From Diphasiastrum complanatum (taxonomy: Eukaryota; Streptophyta; Lycopodiopsida; Lycopodiales; Lycopodiaceae): a stretch of DNA of 64,000 nt. Positions 44,441 through 55,589 of the stretch are shown here, in pieces (position 1 is the stretch's first letter; every line of letters starts with the position of its first letter). The DNA is taken from positions 2,224,528 through 2,288,527 of the forward strand of contig CM055101.1 of the NCBI GenBank assembly GCA_029204225.1, read 5' to 3'. Under the pieces are notes generated by a model, which saw only the letters and a program-made list of their open reading frames with translations, did no database searches and had not been told where the DNA came from. The position numbers were made by a program, and so were the translations under genes.

Positions 44441-44648
44441 ACTATAGAACATCTCAACAGACAAATCTCGGTTCTACTGACAAAGTGCACAGTTTAATTG
44501 ACAAAGGCTGAGAAACGAACTCGAACTCAAAACATTTCTATTTGTGTTGAAACTCGAAAGATTCGCGAACAGGTTCTTGTTGAAACTCGAAAGATTCATG
44601 AACAGTATCTTGTTGCGAAATATTTTGATGGAACGTGTAGTCGTAAGA
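44441..44648. repeat. Short tandem repeats after copia pol
   Basis: Two copies of a unit of about 34 bp, TTGTTGAAACTCGAAAGATTC(A/G)(C/T)GAACAG, at 44550-44608, in AT-rich DNA. They could belong to the LTR of the plus-strand copia element on the left. Confidence 0.55.
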
Positions 44649-44649
44649 T

Positions 44650-45080
44650 AGATCAAACTCCCAACTAGTTGACGAAATAAAGTAGCGTCAACCTGTGCAC
44701 TACTATCAACACGAGACAACTTCATACCAGCTTCGCAAGGAGTGATGGAAGGTTTTCACTATGTCATGCGAGATCTCTCTAATATCTTGCACACATACTT
44801 GCTTTGACATAGCCTGATATCATTGCGATTTTGTCATACTTCAACACCCAAGCAATAGTGCATACGATCTAAATTTGTCATCTCAAATTGCCTGCACAAG
44901 TTGGCTTTGATAGAATGAATGAGATTCTCATCATTTCTCGTGATAATAATATCATCAACATAAAGTACAATCAAGGCAATGTTATCTTCGTTTATAAGGA
45001 CATAAAGATTTGGATCTAAATTTGTCCTTACAAACTCATGAGAAAGAAAGTAATGGTCAATGTCCCATACCATGCACGTG
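44650..45080 (-). pseudogene. Copia element C4: second part of RT to RNase H start
   Basis: The minus strand reads IDHYFLSHEFVRTNLDPNLY, VLYVDDIIITR (catalytic YVDD) and CRQFEMTNLDRMHYCLGVEV. In other frames it continues with the RT thumb and QLVGSLIYLTTTR at 44670. It begins just after the AWY motif of RT. The preceding RT half is found on the opposite strand at 45.08-46.02 kb. It is truncated at about 44650. Confidence 0.85.
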
Positions 45081-46022
45081 GCATATAGGTGTCTTGATCC
45101 TGTAATGAACAAGATTTACATAAGCCTAGATGTAATCTTTGATGAGACACATAGGTATGAAGATGAAGACCATGCAAGTGATGAAAGCATTAAAAGACTT
45201 CCCACAATCTTGGAAGAAGAAGATGAAGAAGACACTCCACAGGATGATGCACATGAAGATGAAGGTCGAGAGGGTGAGTATGAGAGGACACCACCTATCC
45301 AAGAGCCTAGGGAAAGGTACTTGCCGATAGGAGCAACAAAGGAGAAACCAGTTTGAAATTAAGAGACATTACCTGGACAATCCTTGGGACACATACTCTC
45401 CACAAAGTGTATCACCTGAGTCTAAGATACCAAAATGGTATGAAAAAATCATGAAGGACACAAAGCTAAATCAACCAAGATCTAGCACACAAGAAGAAGT
45501 GAGAAGATCAACGTGGGAAAGGAAGCCTCCCGATCGCTATCATGTGAACTATGCCCTAATGAGTGACATTTTGAAGTGTCGAGAGCCATCAAACTTTGAT
45601 GAGACAAAGGATCACAAAGAGTGGCAAAGGGCAATGGAAGAGGAGATGGAGTCCATCCACAGACATGGTACATGAGAGTTAGTTGATCTACCACTTGGAA
45701 AGAAACCCATTGACAACAAATGGGTGTTTAGAACAAAGTTTCATGCGGATGGCATGATAGCAAAGCATAAGGCATGCCTAGTAGTGAAGGGCTATGAGCA
45801 AAACAAAGGGAGGAGACATTTGCTCCAGTGGCTAAGTGGACTACGCTATGCCTTATCATCGCCTTAGCATCTCATTTTGGGTGGAAGATCCATCAAATGG
45901 ATGTGAATTCTGCATTTTTGAATGGTGACTTAGAGGAAGAAGTTTACATGGTCCAACCACATGGCTTTATGGCAAAGAGACAAGAACATAAGGTGTGCAA
46001 GCTATGCAAGGCACTTTATGGC
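45080..46022 (+). pseudogene. Copia element C4: inverted segment with integrase C-terminus and first half of RT
   Basis: The plus strand reads AYRCLDPVMNKIYISLDVIF, a highly acidic hinge (EEEDEEDTPQDD), RRSTWERKPPDRY, DHKEWQRAMEEEMESI, KPIDNKWVFRTK, then RT FGWKIHQMDVNSAFLNGDL and VCKLCKALYG. It stops exactly there. In order of protein content this segment fits between the minus-strand blocks on its right (integrase) and left (rest of RT). That is the pattern left by inversion of the segment within one element. Confidence 0.85.
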
Positions 46023-47230
46023 TTTTTGTCCTCTCATCATAACCGACAAAGATACACTTGATTGCTTTGGCATCAAGTTTTCTTTGCTCCTCCTTTGGCA
46101 CATGTACATAGGCCCTACATCCAATGACATGAAACTTGTCGATTTTTGGCTTTATTCCTGTAAATGCCTCTTCGGGAGTCACATTTGGAACCGCAATTGT
46201 AGGACTCTTGTTTTGCAAGAACGTTGTTGCACTGCACACTTCCGACCAAAGTGAATCGGTTAAGCCCATTTGCTTCATCATGGAGCGGGCACTCTCCATA
46301 ATAGTCATGTTTTTCCTTTCAGCAACACATTTACTATGCGACGTGTGTGATTGTGTGAATTGTCTTTTGATGTCGTGTTCCTTGCAAAAGTCCTCAAAAT
46401 CATCAGATTTGTATTTGTCCCCTCTATCTGATCTTAGCACTTTGATGCGTGCATCCAGCTGGTTCTCTAGTAAAGCCTTAAACTCCTTGAAACGAGCAAA
46501 AGTGTCATATTTCTTCTTCAAGAAATAAATCCATGTTCTCCTAGAGTAATCATCTATGAAAGTCATAAAATAATAGGCTTTCCCCATTGACATGGTCTTC
46601 ATTGGGCCGCACAGGTCACTGTGAATAAGTTCCAGCGGTTTCTTAGCTCTTGCAGCTCCACCTTTATTGAATGTCTCTCTATGTTGCTTTCTCATAACAC
46701 ATCCTTCACATATGGCATGATGATCATCTTGTAGTGCTGGTAATCTTGTTACCATCTTCAGCTTCGCCATCAATCTTAAGCTCCCATAGTTTAAGTGACA
46801 CCAAGTCTCATGTGCCACAACTCAGATTGTGATGTTGTTGAGGTAGCCAAACCATATTCACCTGGTTTTGCAGCATCCAAGTTATAAAGGCCACAGTTAC
46901 TATCTCGATAACCTTTCGCTACCACCTTATGGTTGTGGTCCATATCCTTCATTAGGCATCCATACTTGACAAATTCAACCTTGAGATGTTGATTTGCCAT
47001 CACACCAATAGAAAGCAAACTCTTTTTTAGTCCAGGAACATAAAGCACGTTAGGGATATTTTTTATCTTACCATCAGGAAATTGCACAAGTACATTGCCA
47101 ACACCCTGTATTTGGCATTCCTCTCCATTGGCTTGTGTGACCTTGTCCCCACCATGGATTGGCAAGAATTTCTCAAACCAATCGCGTTTCCCGGTCATGT
47201 GCCTTGTGGTGCCTGAATCTATGAACTATC
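46023..47230 (-). pseudogene. Copia element C4: protease and integrase
   Basis: Minus strand: protease DSGTTRHMTG at about 47220, then FPDGKIKNIPNVLYVPGL (47060), ELWHMRLG, and a frameshift to the integrase frame 46818-45967. Integrase has the CEGC zinc pair, IHSDLCGPMK (Asp), FIDDYSRRTWIYFLK, LRSDRGDKY (Asp) and CVAERKN (Glu), so the D-D-E triad is present. It continues to IKCIFVGYDERTK and is then cut at about 46022 by the inverted piece. The last codons of the open frame beyond that are read-through of the other strand. Confidence 0.88.
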
Positions 47231-47800
47231 TGGGACCATCATCAACCTGGGATGCCAAGACATCTTCCCCATCATCTTCGGCAATGTTGCCTTGTTGCTT
47301 CACTTTTTCTGCCTTTATGTCCATTTTTTTCTTGTAACATTCATGTGCCCAATGATCTGGTTTGTGGCAATAGTAACATTTTCCCTTCTTCTTCTTTTTC
47401 ACCTTCGATGACGACTCTCCATCGTCATCATCATCCTTGGATTTCTTAGGAATCCTCTTCCACCCTTTCTACTTGCCTTTAGCAAGAAATGCTTGATCAT
47501 CCTATGGGGTTTGCCTCAACTTCACCACCTCTCGGCGCTGTTCTTCCTACAACATGATTCTGTGCAAGTCTTCAAAAGTAGGCAATTTCTCCCTCGAAAC
47601 AATGTCGCTCACAAACATGTGTAGACCTTCTGAAACATTGCTCATAGTGGTATGTACCAATTCAATGTCCCTAATTGGTTCTCCAATTGCCACAAGTTGA
47701 TCTCTCAGCTCCTTTATCTTGGTGAAAAAATATCCCACCCTAAAAAGCCTAAAAAGCTGTCTCCACACATGCGGAAGCTGTTTTCCCATGGAAGAATAGG
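47231..47800 (-). pseudogene. Copia element C4: gag
   Basis: Minus strand: the gag segment IKELRDQLVAIGEPIRDIEL, VSEGLHMFVSDIVSREKLPTFEDL (47720-47550), then a lysine-rich region and a canonical knuckle CYYCHKPDHWAHEC at about 47370. It is followed by DDGP and the protease. The gag N-terminus and the 5' LTR are missing. Together with the three blocks on the left this forms one copia element in minus orientation. Confidence 0.75.
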
Positions 47801-47999
47801 CCTAGGTAATGGTCTCAAGCAATGTGGTAATGGTCTCAAGCTCGTAAGCATACACAAAATCTTGAATGATAGATTATGTGCTTGCCAACTTGTCAACATT
47901 CAAATGAAAAAGTATAACATCCAAACATAGTAGAATTGCTACCTTTGTAGTCTTGATTATGTTATCAAAGCATAAAATGATACTTGAATAGGTATAAAG
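47801..47999. other. Short interval between copia gag and gypsy gag
   Basis: Contains a duplicated GGTAATGGTCTCAAGC word (47808 and 47827). No gene is seen. Confidence 0.4.
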
Positions 48000-48690
48000 G
48001 TGAGAAGATTGGGATGAAGGGTGAGCAAATGATTGGGATTAAGGGCGAGCGGGTGCTCAAGATGCTCGCCTTTGTCATGGAATCGCTCGCTGAGAAATGC
48101 TCGCCAAAAATCATCCCCTGCCGTTATACAAGGGCCATTGCACACCAGATGTTTCATCTGTGGTGAAACTGGCCACTTCATGGTTGATTGTCCAGTCAAG
48201 ACCAAGTACCATCTTGAGTGTCCCGACTGTATCAGAAAACACAGTTTCAAAGACTGTCTGAAACAATCAACTAAGATCCTACCTGCCCATCATGTCAGTT
48301 ATGAATCACAATAGGATCCTCACAACAACCACACGAGCACCATAGCAACCAATAGTTAAAACTACTGCTCAATCGAGAAGTTTCTTGCAAACTTCTACAA
48401 TACCACACAATACGCCAGCGTCATAATGCTAAAAGACAATCTGAAATGAGTCCTTGTCGAAAGAAAGTGAAACCGATATTCCGTCATCTGCTACAATGTC
48501 CAACCAAGAGCAACCTTCACAGGGAATTGACAGTTTTTCTCTCCTTCTACAATCTCAAATCTACTTGTCTTTCAACATGCTGAGAAGATTACCAATGTGC
48601 CAATACACAATAAATTTAGGATTCAGAAATCCATATAGAGATTTGGTTCTGAATCTCTTGTTCAAAGAGGTCCTCAGGACATAGTACCTC
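48000..48690 (+). pseudogene. Gypsy gag fragment (two-knuckle type), copy 2
   Basis: The nucleocapsid at 48145-48250 reads CFICGETGHFMVDC (canonical C-x2-C-x4-H-x4-C) then CPDCIRKHSFKDC (C-x2-C-x3-H-x4-C). A downstream piece (48454-48684) has ETDIPSSATMSNQEQ and LLQSQIYLSF. It is homologous to 39.96-40.87 kb in the same order, with a somewhat better preserved first knuckle. No pol attached. Confidence 0.7.
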
Positions 48691-49523
48691 AACGATAACT
48701 GCATCTCAAGCCATATCTTACAACATCTGCTATCAATAATGGTAGATTTTAGTGTCACCAACCTTGTCTTGTTTTGACAAGGGCAAGAGTAAGTCTCATT
48801 ACTCTACAACCAATGAAAAATTGCAAGTGTCAAGGTGAATTATCAACGTTGATGAATGCAAGTTTTGTTCGACAAGTGCACTATAGTTCTCACTCTCTAT
48901 ACAGTTTGTTTATTTCCTTGTTGCTCTTCATTCCCAGTGTGTGATTGATTTTTGCATGAGAAATACCTACTGCACGAGCGTCTTCCGTAGAGCATATCAA
49001 GAATACATTTTCATTCATCTATCCATCTTCAGATTACCTTGTATAGTAGTTAGAATTTTTTAGAAATATGTGAAATCCATGTCAAGTCAGAGCTGATTCC
49101 TGCATCTCACTGTCAAATTAATCTTTGAGTCAACTTCAGCAAGATCGAATCAAATTTAGTTAAAATTTGTTCAATCTTTAGTCCAGTCACATGTTCAACG
49201 TGTTTTCAACTACGTGTTAAACACACTGATCCAATCTTGAGCATGAACAGTTACCAGTACCAGCATCTCCACCAATAGATTTTTTTTGGGGGGGAGAGAG
49301 TGGATCTGCCTGGATCCACTTACGCTGCCAACAACAATATCAGCAAGATCGACAACAAGGTTTCAAATCAAAGAGGATAAAGACAAGGCTAAGCAAGTTG
49401 ATGGGCAATCCAAAGAGACTCAATCAGAAGCGGTACCCCAGTCACGACGAGGATCCTTCAAAAAGAGAAAAACCAACATTGGGAAATCAGTCTCCTTCTT
49501 CAATCGACCTCTTGCCATACTTA
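48691..49523. other. No recognisable gene
   Basis: AT-rich with scattered stops. From 49330 a charged plus-strand frame (EDKDKAKQVDGQSKETQSEA) precedes repeat B and could be part of its element, but it is not shared with copy 1. Confidence 0.4.
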
Positions 49524-51110
49524 TGCGTCCATTCTCATGACTATCGCCCACACCATCTACCATTGTCATCACCACCCTTCCTTGCATCTGTTTGTTTATC
49601 ATCATTTCACTTTTCTTCTGAGAAATTCCTAGTCTTTTATAGTCCTACCAAAGCAGTTGAAAGATCATTGCAAATGTCTTGCGGAGACCAACTGTCACCT
49701 ACAATGGTGGATCAGCCAAACAAAGACCTAAGAAGCAGGCGAAGCAGCTAGAAGAAATAAAGAGAAATATCCAAGAAGATGAGGAGGAAAGGACAAAACT
49801 TAAGCAATAGATGAGTCAGATCGATCTTGATCAAAAGAAACTCTCTGGAGCAATGATAGTTGAATCCCCTCTTATGAAGCCCAAAGAGATCCAAAAAGTA
49901 ACGGATCAAAAGAAAGAGCTGTAGAAAAGGAAAGATGAAGACATCCGTGAACCTGCAAATAAAGTGAGCTCCTCACCCAGCAAGTGGTGATCAAAGCTCT
50001 ACATGGAAGGATCCAAGGTTACAACTGTAGTACTATCAGTTCCTTCATCCTTTCACCAAGCCTTCATCATGTTTCCTTACCATTATCAAACCGTCCATCC
50101 AAATTTGTTCCTACCACCAATTTTTGATGAGTCCATCCCCTTGAGACTGATAATCAAAATTTGTGCAACCTGTAGATCAAAGGTTTTCCTTGAGACTAAA
50201 ACTTCAACTGAGAGAAGAACCACGGAAACACCCGGAAGCGAATGGAGGATACAGACCTCCCAGAAGATATAATCTGCCAAGAAACCAAAGATGAAACCAT
50301 CAATGACAGATACAAGTGACAAAAGAAAGAGACACGAGGAAAGCACTTGAGCATGCAAGTTGTAAAGCTGCTAGGAGCTCTCCAAAATTTTGAGAATGTC
50401 AACCACTTGCAACAATAAGACATTCTAGTTACATTGCGGCAAATTGCAGAAAGCAATTTTTGATAAAGACTAGCAACAATAAGAGAGACTCCCTCTTTGT
50501 GAAGAGGAGCTTTTTGTGAATTGTATTAACTCCATGCTGAAATGAGAAGAGCCTTCACAAGTTTGGTGCATCCATTGAGCTCCTTGATCATGCTTCTTGA
50601 GTGATGCATTTATGATCTTGCCCTTCCCTCCTTTTGTGTGTGGTTGTGGATTGTAGAGTGAATTAGATTTGCTACTTTCGTAGAGTGGATTAGCTTCTTT
50701 TCTTGTTTGTGGATTAAGGTAGAAACCAACATTCAGGTAAACTAAATAGGCTGGATCTGTGGTGTGATTCTTGCATATCTCTGTACAATCCAGTTCTTGA
50801 TATTTTTGGGATGTCCAAGAATCAATAGACTGGTTGGTTTCTTGATTCTTGGACTTCTAACATGATGTAGTTTAGTTCTTGTTTCTTGTTTTGTCAATTT
50901 ATGCAAGTGTAGCTTAGTGTTAGTACATTGTAGGCTCTGATTCAGTTCGTTAGAGTAGGTAGCTGTAGAATCTACTGAACATTCGTTTGGGCTGCATGCT
51001 GATCTGTAAATGAGTGTTCATGACTTGAATCTCATGTAGAATATAAGTGCGTTCAAGAGAGACGACCCTGAGTAGTCCTCTGACAGGCAAGACAAAATAT
51101 ACTACATCGA
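49524..51110. repeat. Dispersed repeat B, copy 2
   Basis: Collinear with 14139-16240, lacking about 500 bp (junction near 50484, at an ATAAG word). It keeps the coiled-coil-like frame (49740-49930) and the short conserved frame (50003-50272). Both flanks differ from copy 1, so the shared length defines the repeat unit. Confidence 0.65.
50003..50272 (+). pseudogene. Short unrecognised frame of repeat B, copy 2
   Basis: Partner of the frame at 14624-14875, with the same reading frame and nearly the same residues through VPSSFHQAFIMFPYHYQT, FDESIPLRLIIKICATC and STERRTTET. It is open a little further here (to QTSQKI). Family not recognised. Confidence 0.35.
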
Positions 51111-51354
51111 CATTCAGTCCATTTCTGCCTTGCCTGGGCATTGATGCCCAAACGAGCCTGGTAGCAGGCAGTAAACAACTCTGTAAACAAGAACCAGAAC
51201 AAGTAAACCAATAGGTCCTCTGGAGCCGGGGATCTGTAAACATGCCTACACTTCTGTAGGAAGGTAATTAACAAATCCTCAATACCAATTGGATTGCAAA
51301 AAAATTCCAACAATAGTCACAAGTCAAGAAGAAGAGAAGTATGTGATGTAGGAT
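51111..51354. other. Flank between repeat B and unrecognised ORFs
   Basis: Small fragments of minus-strand frames only; no supported gene. Confidence 0.3.
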
Positions 51355-52086
51355 GTGAATGATAGTGAAGAAGAATCATTATTATATGAGTCACTACCTA
51401 AAACATTGAGTAGAAGTTCTTGTTTGAAAAAAGAGATTACTTCAATCATCTTGATGTTGAAGGTACTAATCATTTTTTTCATGGCCTCTAATATTTTTGA
51501 GGTTTCTACTTCTTATGATGCAATCATTAAGACAGAGTCTTATGCAAGAAAGAGCAATGGAAGATTGGTTCTTGAGAAGATCCAAGGCATGGATCTCACA
51601 TCTCTTTATCAACTCAAAGGATTCTATGATTGTGATTTGATCACTCGTGATCAAGATGGCAACATGTTGGTTGGAGAAGACTACATGGAGTAAACCGAGA
51701 GGCAATTTCTTCAAGGCAAGGCAGATCTCATTGGTGAGCCTATTGAGGTTTGTTATGGAATCAAGAGGGCTGGATTTATTAGGTTTGATACTCATCTTTA
51801 CCTACTCTACTTCATGATGGATGGAACTTGTTTGGAATCTATCTTTTGATTTATGATAGTGACATTGTTTTCACTTTTTTTTGGCATTGATGAGATCTTG
51901 TTGAATCTAGATCATATGTTTGAGAGGGAGTATTTCCAGAGGTTTAGTTTTGAAGATATGCATATGTTTGATGTTCAAGAGAAAGATAAGCAAGTGGAAC
52001 TGACACACTTTGCTTTACTCACACGTTTTGGAGAATCTTCTTGTGTAGATGATGCTATGCAAGTGTTTTGCATAGTTAAGAGATAG
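51355..52086 (+). pseudogene. Unrecognised protein-like ORFs
   Basis: From 51355 a frame runs MNDSEEESLLYESL...MASNIFEVSTSYDAIIK and LVLEKIQGMDLTSLYQLKGF to a TAA at 51691. The same frame continues as protein-like sequence (QFLQGKADLIGEPIEVCYG) to 51849, so one stop splits about 165 codons. A second frame (51853-52086) gives EREYFQRFSFEDMHMFDVQE. The codon pattern looks coding. I recognise no domain. It may be from a mobile element or a decayed host gene. Confidence 0.4.
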
Positions 52087-52128
52087 GTAAGTAGTTTACA
52101 TAGATAGGTAACTAACAAGGTCATGTAT

Positions 52129-52129
52129 G

Positions 52130-52193
<64 letters not shown>
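52129..52193 (+). repeat. (TA)n microsatellite
   Basis: About 32 uninterrupted TA units. A translated open frame across it is an artefact. Confidence 0.97.
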
Positions 52194-52195
<2 letters not shown>

Positions 52196-52284
52196 TCTAT
52201 CTCTCGATTTCTCCCTCTAACCATTTCTCTTTTTCACCCTCAACGTATCTCTCTTCTCCTCTCCTCTCTCTACTAAATCTCTCA

Positions 52285-52417
<133 letters not shown>

Positions 52418-52424
52418 CCCAAGT

Positions 52425-52790
52425 ATAGACCTAAGCCTTGATATAGAACTAAGACCTAAATCCTATACCTTTATATAAACCTAGACCTAAACCTATATCT
52501 AAAACTAGATCTACACATAAAGCCCTAAACCTAAGCCTAGATATGTAGACCTAACACTAAACTCTAAACATATATATAGATCTAAACTTAAAGCTATTCC
52601 TAAGCGTAGATATACACACCTAACCCGAAATCCTAAATTTTAAACCTAGATACAAATCTAAATCTAAAGCTATTTGTAAACCTAAACCTAAACCCAACTC
52701 CAAATTCTAAACTTAAACATACGTATAGATCTAAAACTAAACCTAAACATATATTTATACCTAAACCTAAGCCTACTCATTCCTTGATAT
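52425..52790 (+). repeat. Degenerate telomere-like (CCTAAA) repeats
   Basis: An irregular array of CCTAAACCTA, CCTAAGCC and CCTAGACC words in which copies of the plant telomere-type unit (CCCTAAA) and near variants are spaced by ATAT-containing inserts. It directly follows the two microsatellites. It is an interstitial, degenerate array, not a functional telomere. Confidence 0.55.
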
Positions 52791-54826
52791 ATGCTTGTTA
52801 GCAACTTGGTGATAGTTCAATAGTTTCTCCTCCATCAACAAACAATGTGGATGGTATCAACATCTCTCATAACGCCTCAAAATAAGCGATCTTATAAAAC
52901 TATTTGGAAAAACAAAAAAAATCGAAAAACAAAAAAAATAAAAATCTTCAAAAAAACAAGATACACCATTGTTCCAACTAAGAGTACCAAATTTCCTTTG
53001 CTTGAGTTCGTAAAAGTGGAAAACTTTTAGAGAGAAAAAGATATATAATGATAGAATGATCATAACCTACATCTGTGTTAACAAATGTTGATGGGAGGGT
53101 TGTTTTTCTGAGTTTACTTGAAAGGGGCTAACACTATTAGGAACACACTTTGAGAAAAGCACTTTTCTCAAACACACAAAAAATCACACCATAATCATAT
53201 TGAATGCTTGTATACCAACCATCAGAGTGTCAGCATACAACACCATCCTAGAAGCCCTATACTGTGATATTTTAAAAGCTCACTTTAGGCTGACTATATT
53301 TGAAATACCATTCTATTGTGATGTGTTTAAATTTCGAGAGAGATATGACTATTGATAAGCATCAACGAAAGACATAACAACAGATGATATCATTAGTGGT
53401 TTTAAGAAGAGGATTTATCAAGACTTTTAATGGATCGACCTTTGTACTGTCTCTTGTCAACAAAATTGAGTCATGATGAGTCATATCTAGATGAAAGGAA
53501 TGTACATTTTCTAGAACTATCTTTGAGGGACCAACAGTGACAAGTTATAATTAGGTCCATACCTAAGGGGTCAAGTGATGTCATGAAGGGAATTATTAAG
53601 TGTAGAGAGGAATGGATTGGAGAGTGGAATGTTCTAAAAGTTCAATAAAATCTATGATAAATATGAGACTAAACTAGAACATGACCCACACCTTCTAGAG
53701 TTGTCGAGGATCTCAAACCATTTACCCAAATTGAGAGGTAGTCTTTGCCACTAGAATAGTGCCGCTACATATCATCATTTAGTGAGGGCATGATTGATGA
53801 GCGCCGACCACGACGATATTGTCCTATACTTCGCTTCACCGAACTCTATGTGACCATAATTGGATTCGATGCTACAGTACGTGGCCTTTGAACTAGAGAC
53901 TTAGCACTAAAAGTTGATAATGAGGGATTTCGGGTGAGGGCCACACTATATATCAAAATAAATTAGCAATGGATATTAGTGACCACATGGACTTTACAAT
54001 TGCAACCTGTTGAGCAAGCATTGACTCCAGTAGATTGTCCATGACCAGTACGACATTAAGAGACCTTCCCCTGCTAGGAGACTTTTGTCAGTTAGTGCGA
54101 CAAGGGGCAGCCTATTACTACTATAACTCTTATGTCCAGCGTTTTCTCATCCCAGGCGATCGATTGTTTTGAGTCAGACGAAAGTATTTTAAACATGTAC
54201 GAGCTAGCAGAAAATCTAAACTAGGTGTGTGTAGGCCTAACAACCATTCGATATACGAAATTAGTGATACCCTGTCGGCCTCTCCCACTAGCTCCTACGA
54301 TGAAGATTTAAGTGCTATTCTTAGATGCATTACCCAATTTTAGAAGGTCAAACCCCAACTTCAGAAGAGCCAACCTCTACAGTTGGCAAAAAGGCCCCGA
54401 CAGTCATAGGAATACTCGAAGAACCACATTATGAATGGAGTACACTTTGGTCCATGCAGATTTTGTTTGGTTTTACGTGTTTTAGGGCCCGCCAATATAG
54501 ATATCATAGCCTTTGACACCACAGCTAAAGAGATTCGTATTGGAGGCATAGCCATTGAGATAAACACTCATAGATTCCTCATCCTAACCATTGTTTACAT
54601 ATGAGAACATCATCGTTGAGTAGCACATGCTGTCTATTCACTGCGAATCAACAGCTGCCCTTGGATTTGTGTGAGCACTAAGATGAAGACAATCTCCCGC
54701 TTGCAGAAATGGGTTCTAATTGATTTTTTGTTTGGAGGCGGGATATATAGTCGACATTTTGATGATCCTTGTCTTTTCTTAGTTCTAATTCCTAATTAAA
54801 CTCATCTAGTAATAATACCCATCTAG
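52791..54826. other. Gene-poor interval
   Basis: Stops in all frames. Around 54480-54600 the plus strand gives LGPANIDIIAFDTTAKEIRI, which looks weakly protein-like, but I recognise no family. No RNA gene. Confidence 0.4.
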
Positions 54827-55501
54827 CTATTCTCTAAGTGATTCCTTTGGTTTTTTTTCAACAGAGTTTAGCCGAGCCAACAATCTAGTGGAATATCCTA
54901 TCTCCCTAAACTGTTTAAGGAATGCTGCTTTTAAAGCGTTCCAAGTACTAATTGTTTCCAGTACTAATTGACTGTACCAAATCCTAGCCTGCTTCCGCAG
55001 AAGACCTGGCAAAATTCTAACTTTATCCTCGTTTGTCTGCTCTTTGTTTGCTATGGTAATGGATTCAAATTGCGACATATAACTATTTGCATCTTCAGAT
55101 GATGATCCCTTAAAGAAATCATATTTGATTTTTGTAGATGTGGGTGGCGCTGGATTAGCCATATTAACAGATGATGGTGAACTAGATGAACTTGGAGGAT
55201 CTGAATCTAAATTTTGCTCGGACAAAGAGTCTGAACTTGGTTCGGAAGTAGAATCAGACGAATCTGATTTAGGTGAATCTGTAGAACTTGGTGTTTCAAC
55301 GGATCTTTTCTCAAATGAATCTACAAATGTTGTAGTAACGTGTAAGAGATCATTAAATGCTTCAGGTGTTAATCTTGCTCTAACTGGTGAGTTTTGCAAA
55401 TTTTGCAAATACAATTCTCTAGACTTCCTATATGCTTCTAAGCGCTGGGCATGCTCTAAACGTTTCTGTTCAATAATTGCTTGAGAGTATGTTCTTGGCA
55501 T
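54827..55501 (-). CDS. Gypsy gag N-terminal half with intact start
   Basis: A 224-codon open minus-strand frame that begins 66 bp after the primer-binding site, so the ATG at 55501 is the natural gag start. It opens with a basic amphipathic helix (EQKRLEHAQRLEAYRKSREL), then a long Ser/Asp/Glu-rich linker. The capsid follows (KIKYDFFKGSSSEDANSYMS, ARIWYSQLV, WNALKAAFLKQF). It is cut at 54830 just after KKPKESLRE. The next expected gag part resembles the start of the frame at 63.97 kb, so both may belong to one family. Confidence 0.8.
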   Translation of the reverse strand: MPRTYSQAIIEQKRLEHAQRLEAYRKSRELYLQNLQNSPVRARLTPEAFNDLLHVTTTFVDSFEKRSVETPSSTDSPKSDSSDSTSEPSSDSLSEQNLDSDPPSSSSSPSSVNMANPAPPTSTKIKYDFFKGSSSEDANSYMSQFESITIANKEQTNEDKVRILPGLLRKQARIWYSQLVLETISTWNALKAAFLKQFREIGYSTRLLARLNSVEKKPKESLRE

Positions 55502-55566
55502 GCATTACATAAAAAAGATTCGTAGATGTAATACACTTAAAAATATTGCAAAAGGTGAAATTCATC

Positions 55567-55584
55567 TCCCCGGCAACGGTGCCA
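55567..55584 (-). promoter_or_regulatory. Primer-binding site of the gypsy element
   Basis: In minus orientation TGGCACCGTTGCCGGGGA, a variant of the TGGCGCCGTTGCCGGGGA sequence widely found after the 5' LTR in plant Ty3/gypsy elements. It lies five bases after the LTR end. Confidence 0.85.
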
Positions 55585-55589
55585 AATTA

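Noticed and set aside
46023-46061. Continuation of the plus-strand copia RT frame past KALYG
   Set aside because: It reads into antisense integrase sequence beyond the inversion breakpoint.
55125-55484. A plus-strand acidic ORF of 119 codons
   Set aside because: Antisense to the Ser/Asp-rich linker of gag on the minus strand.
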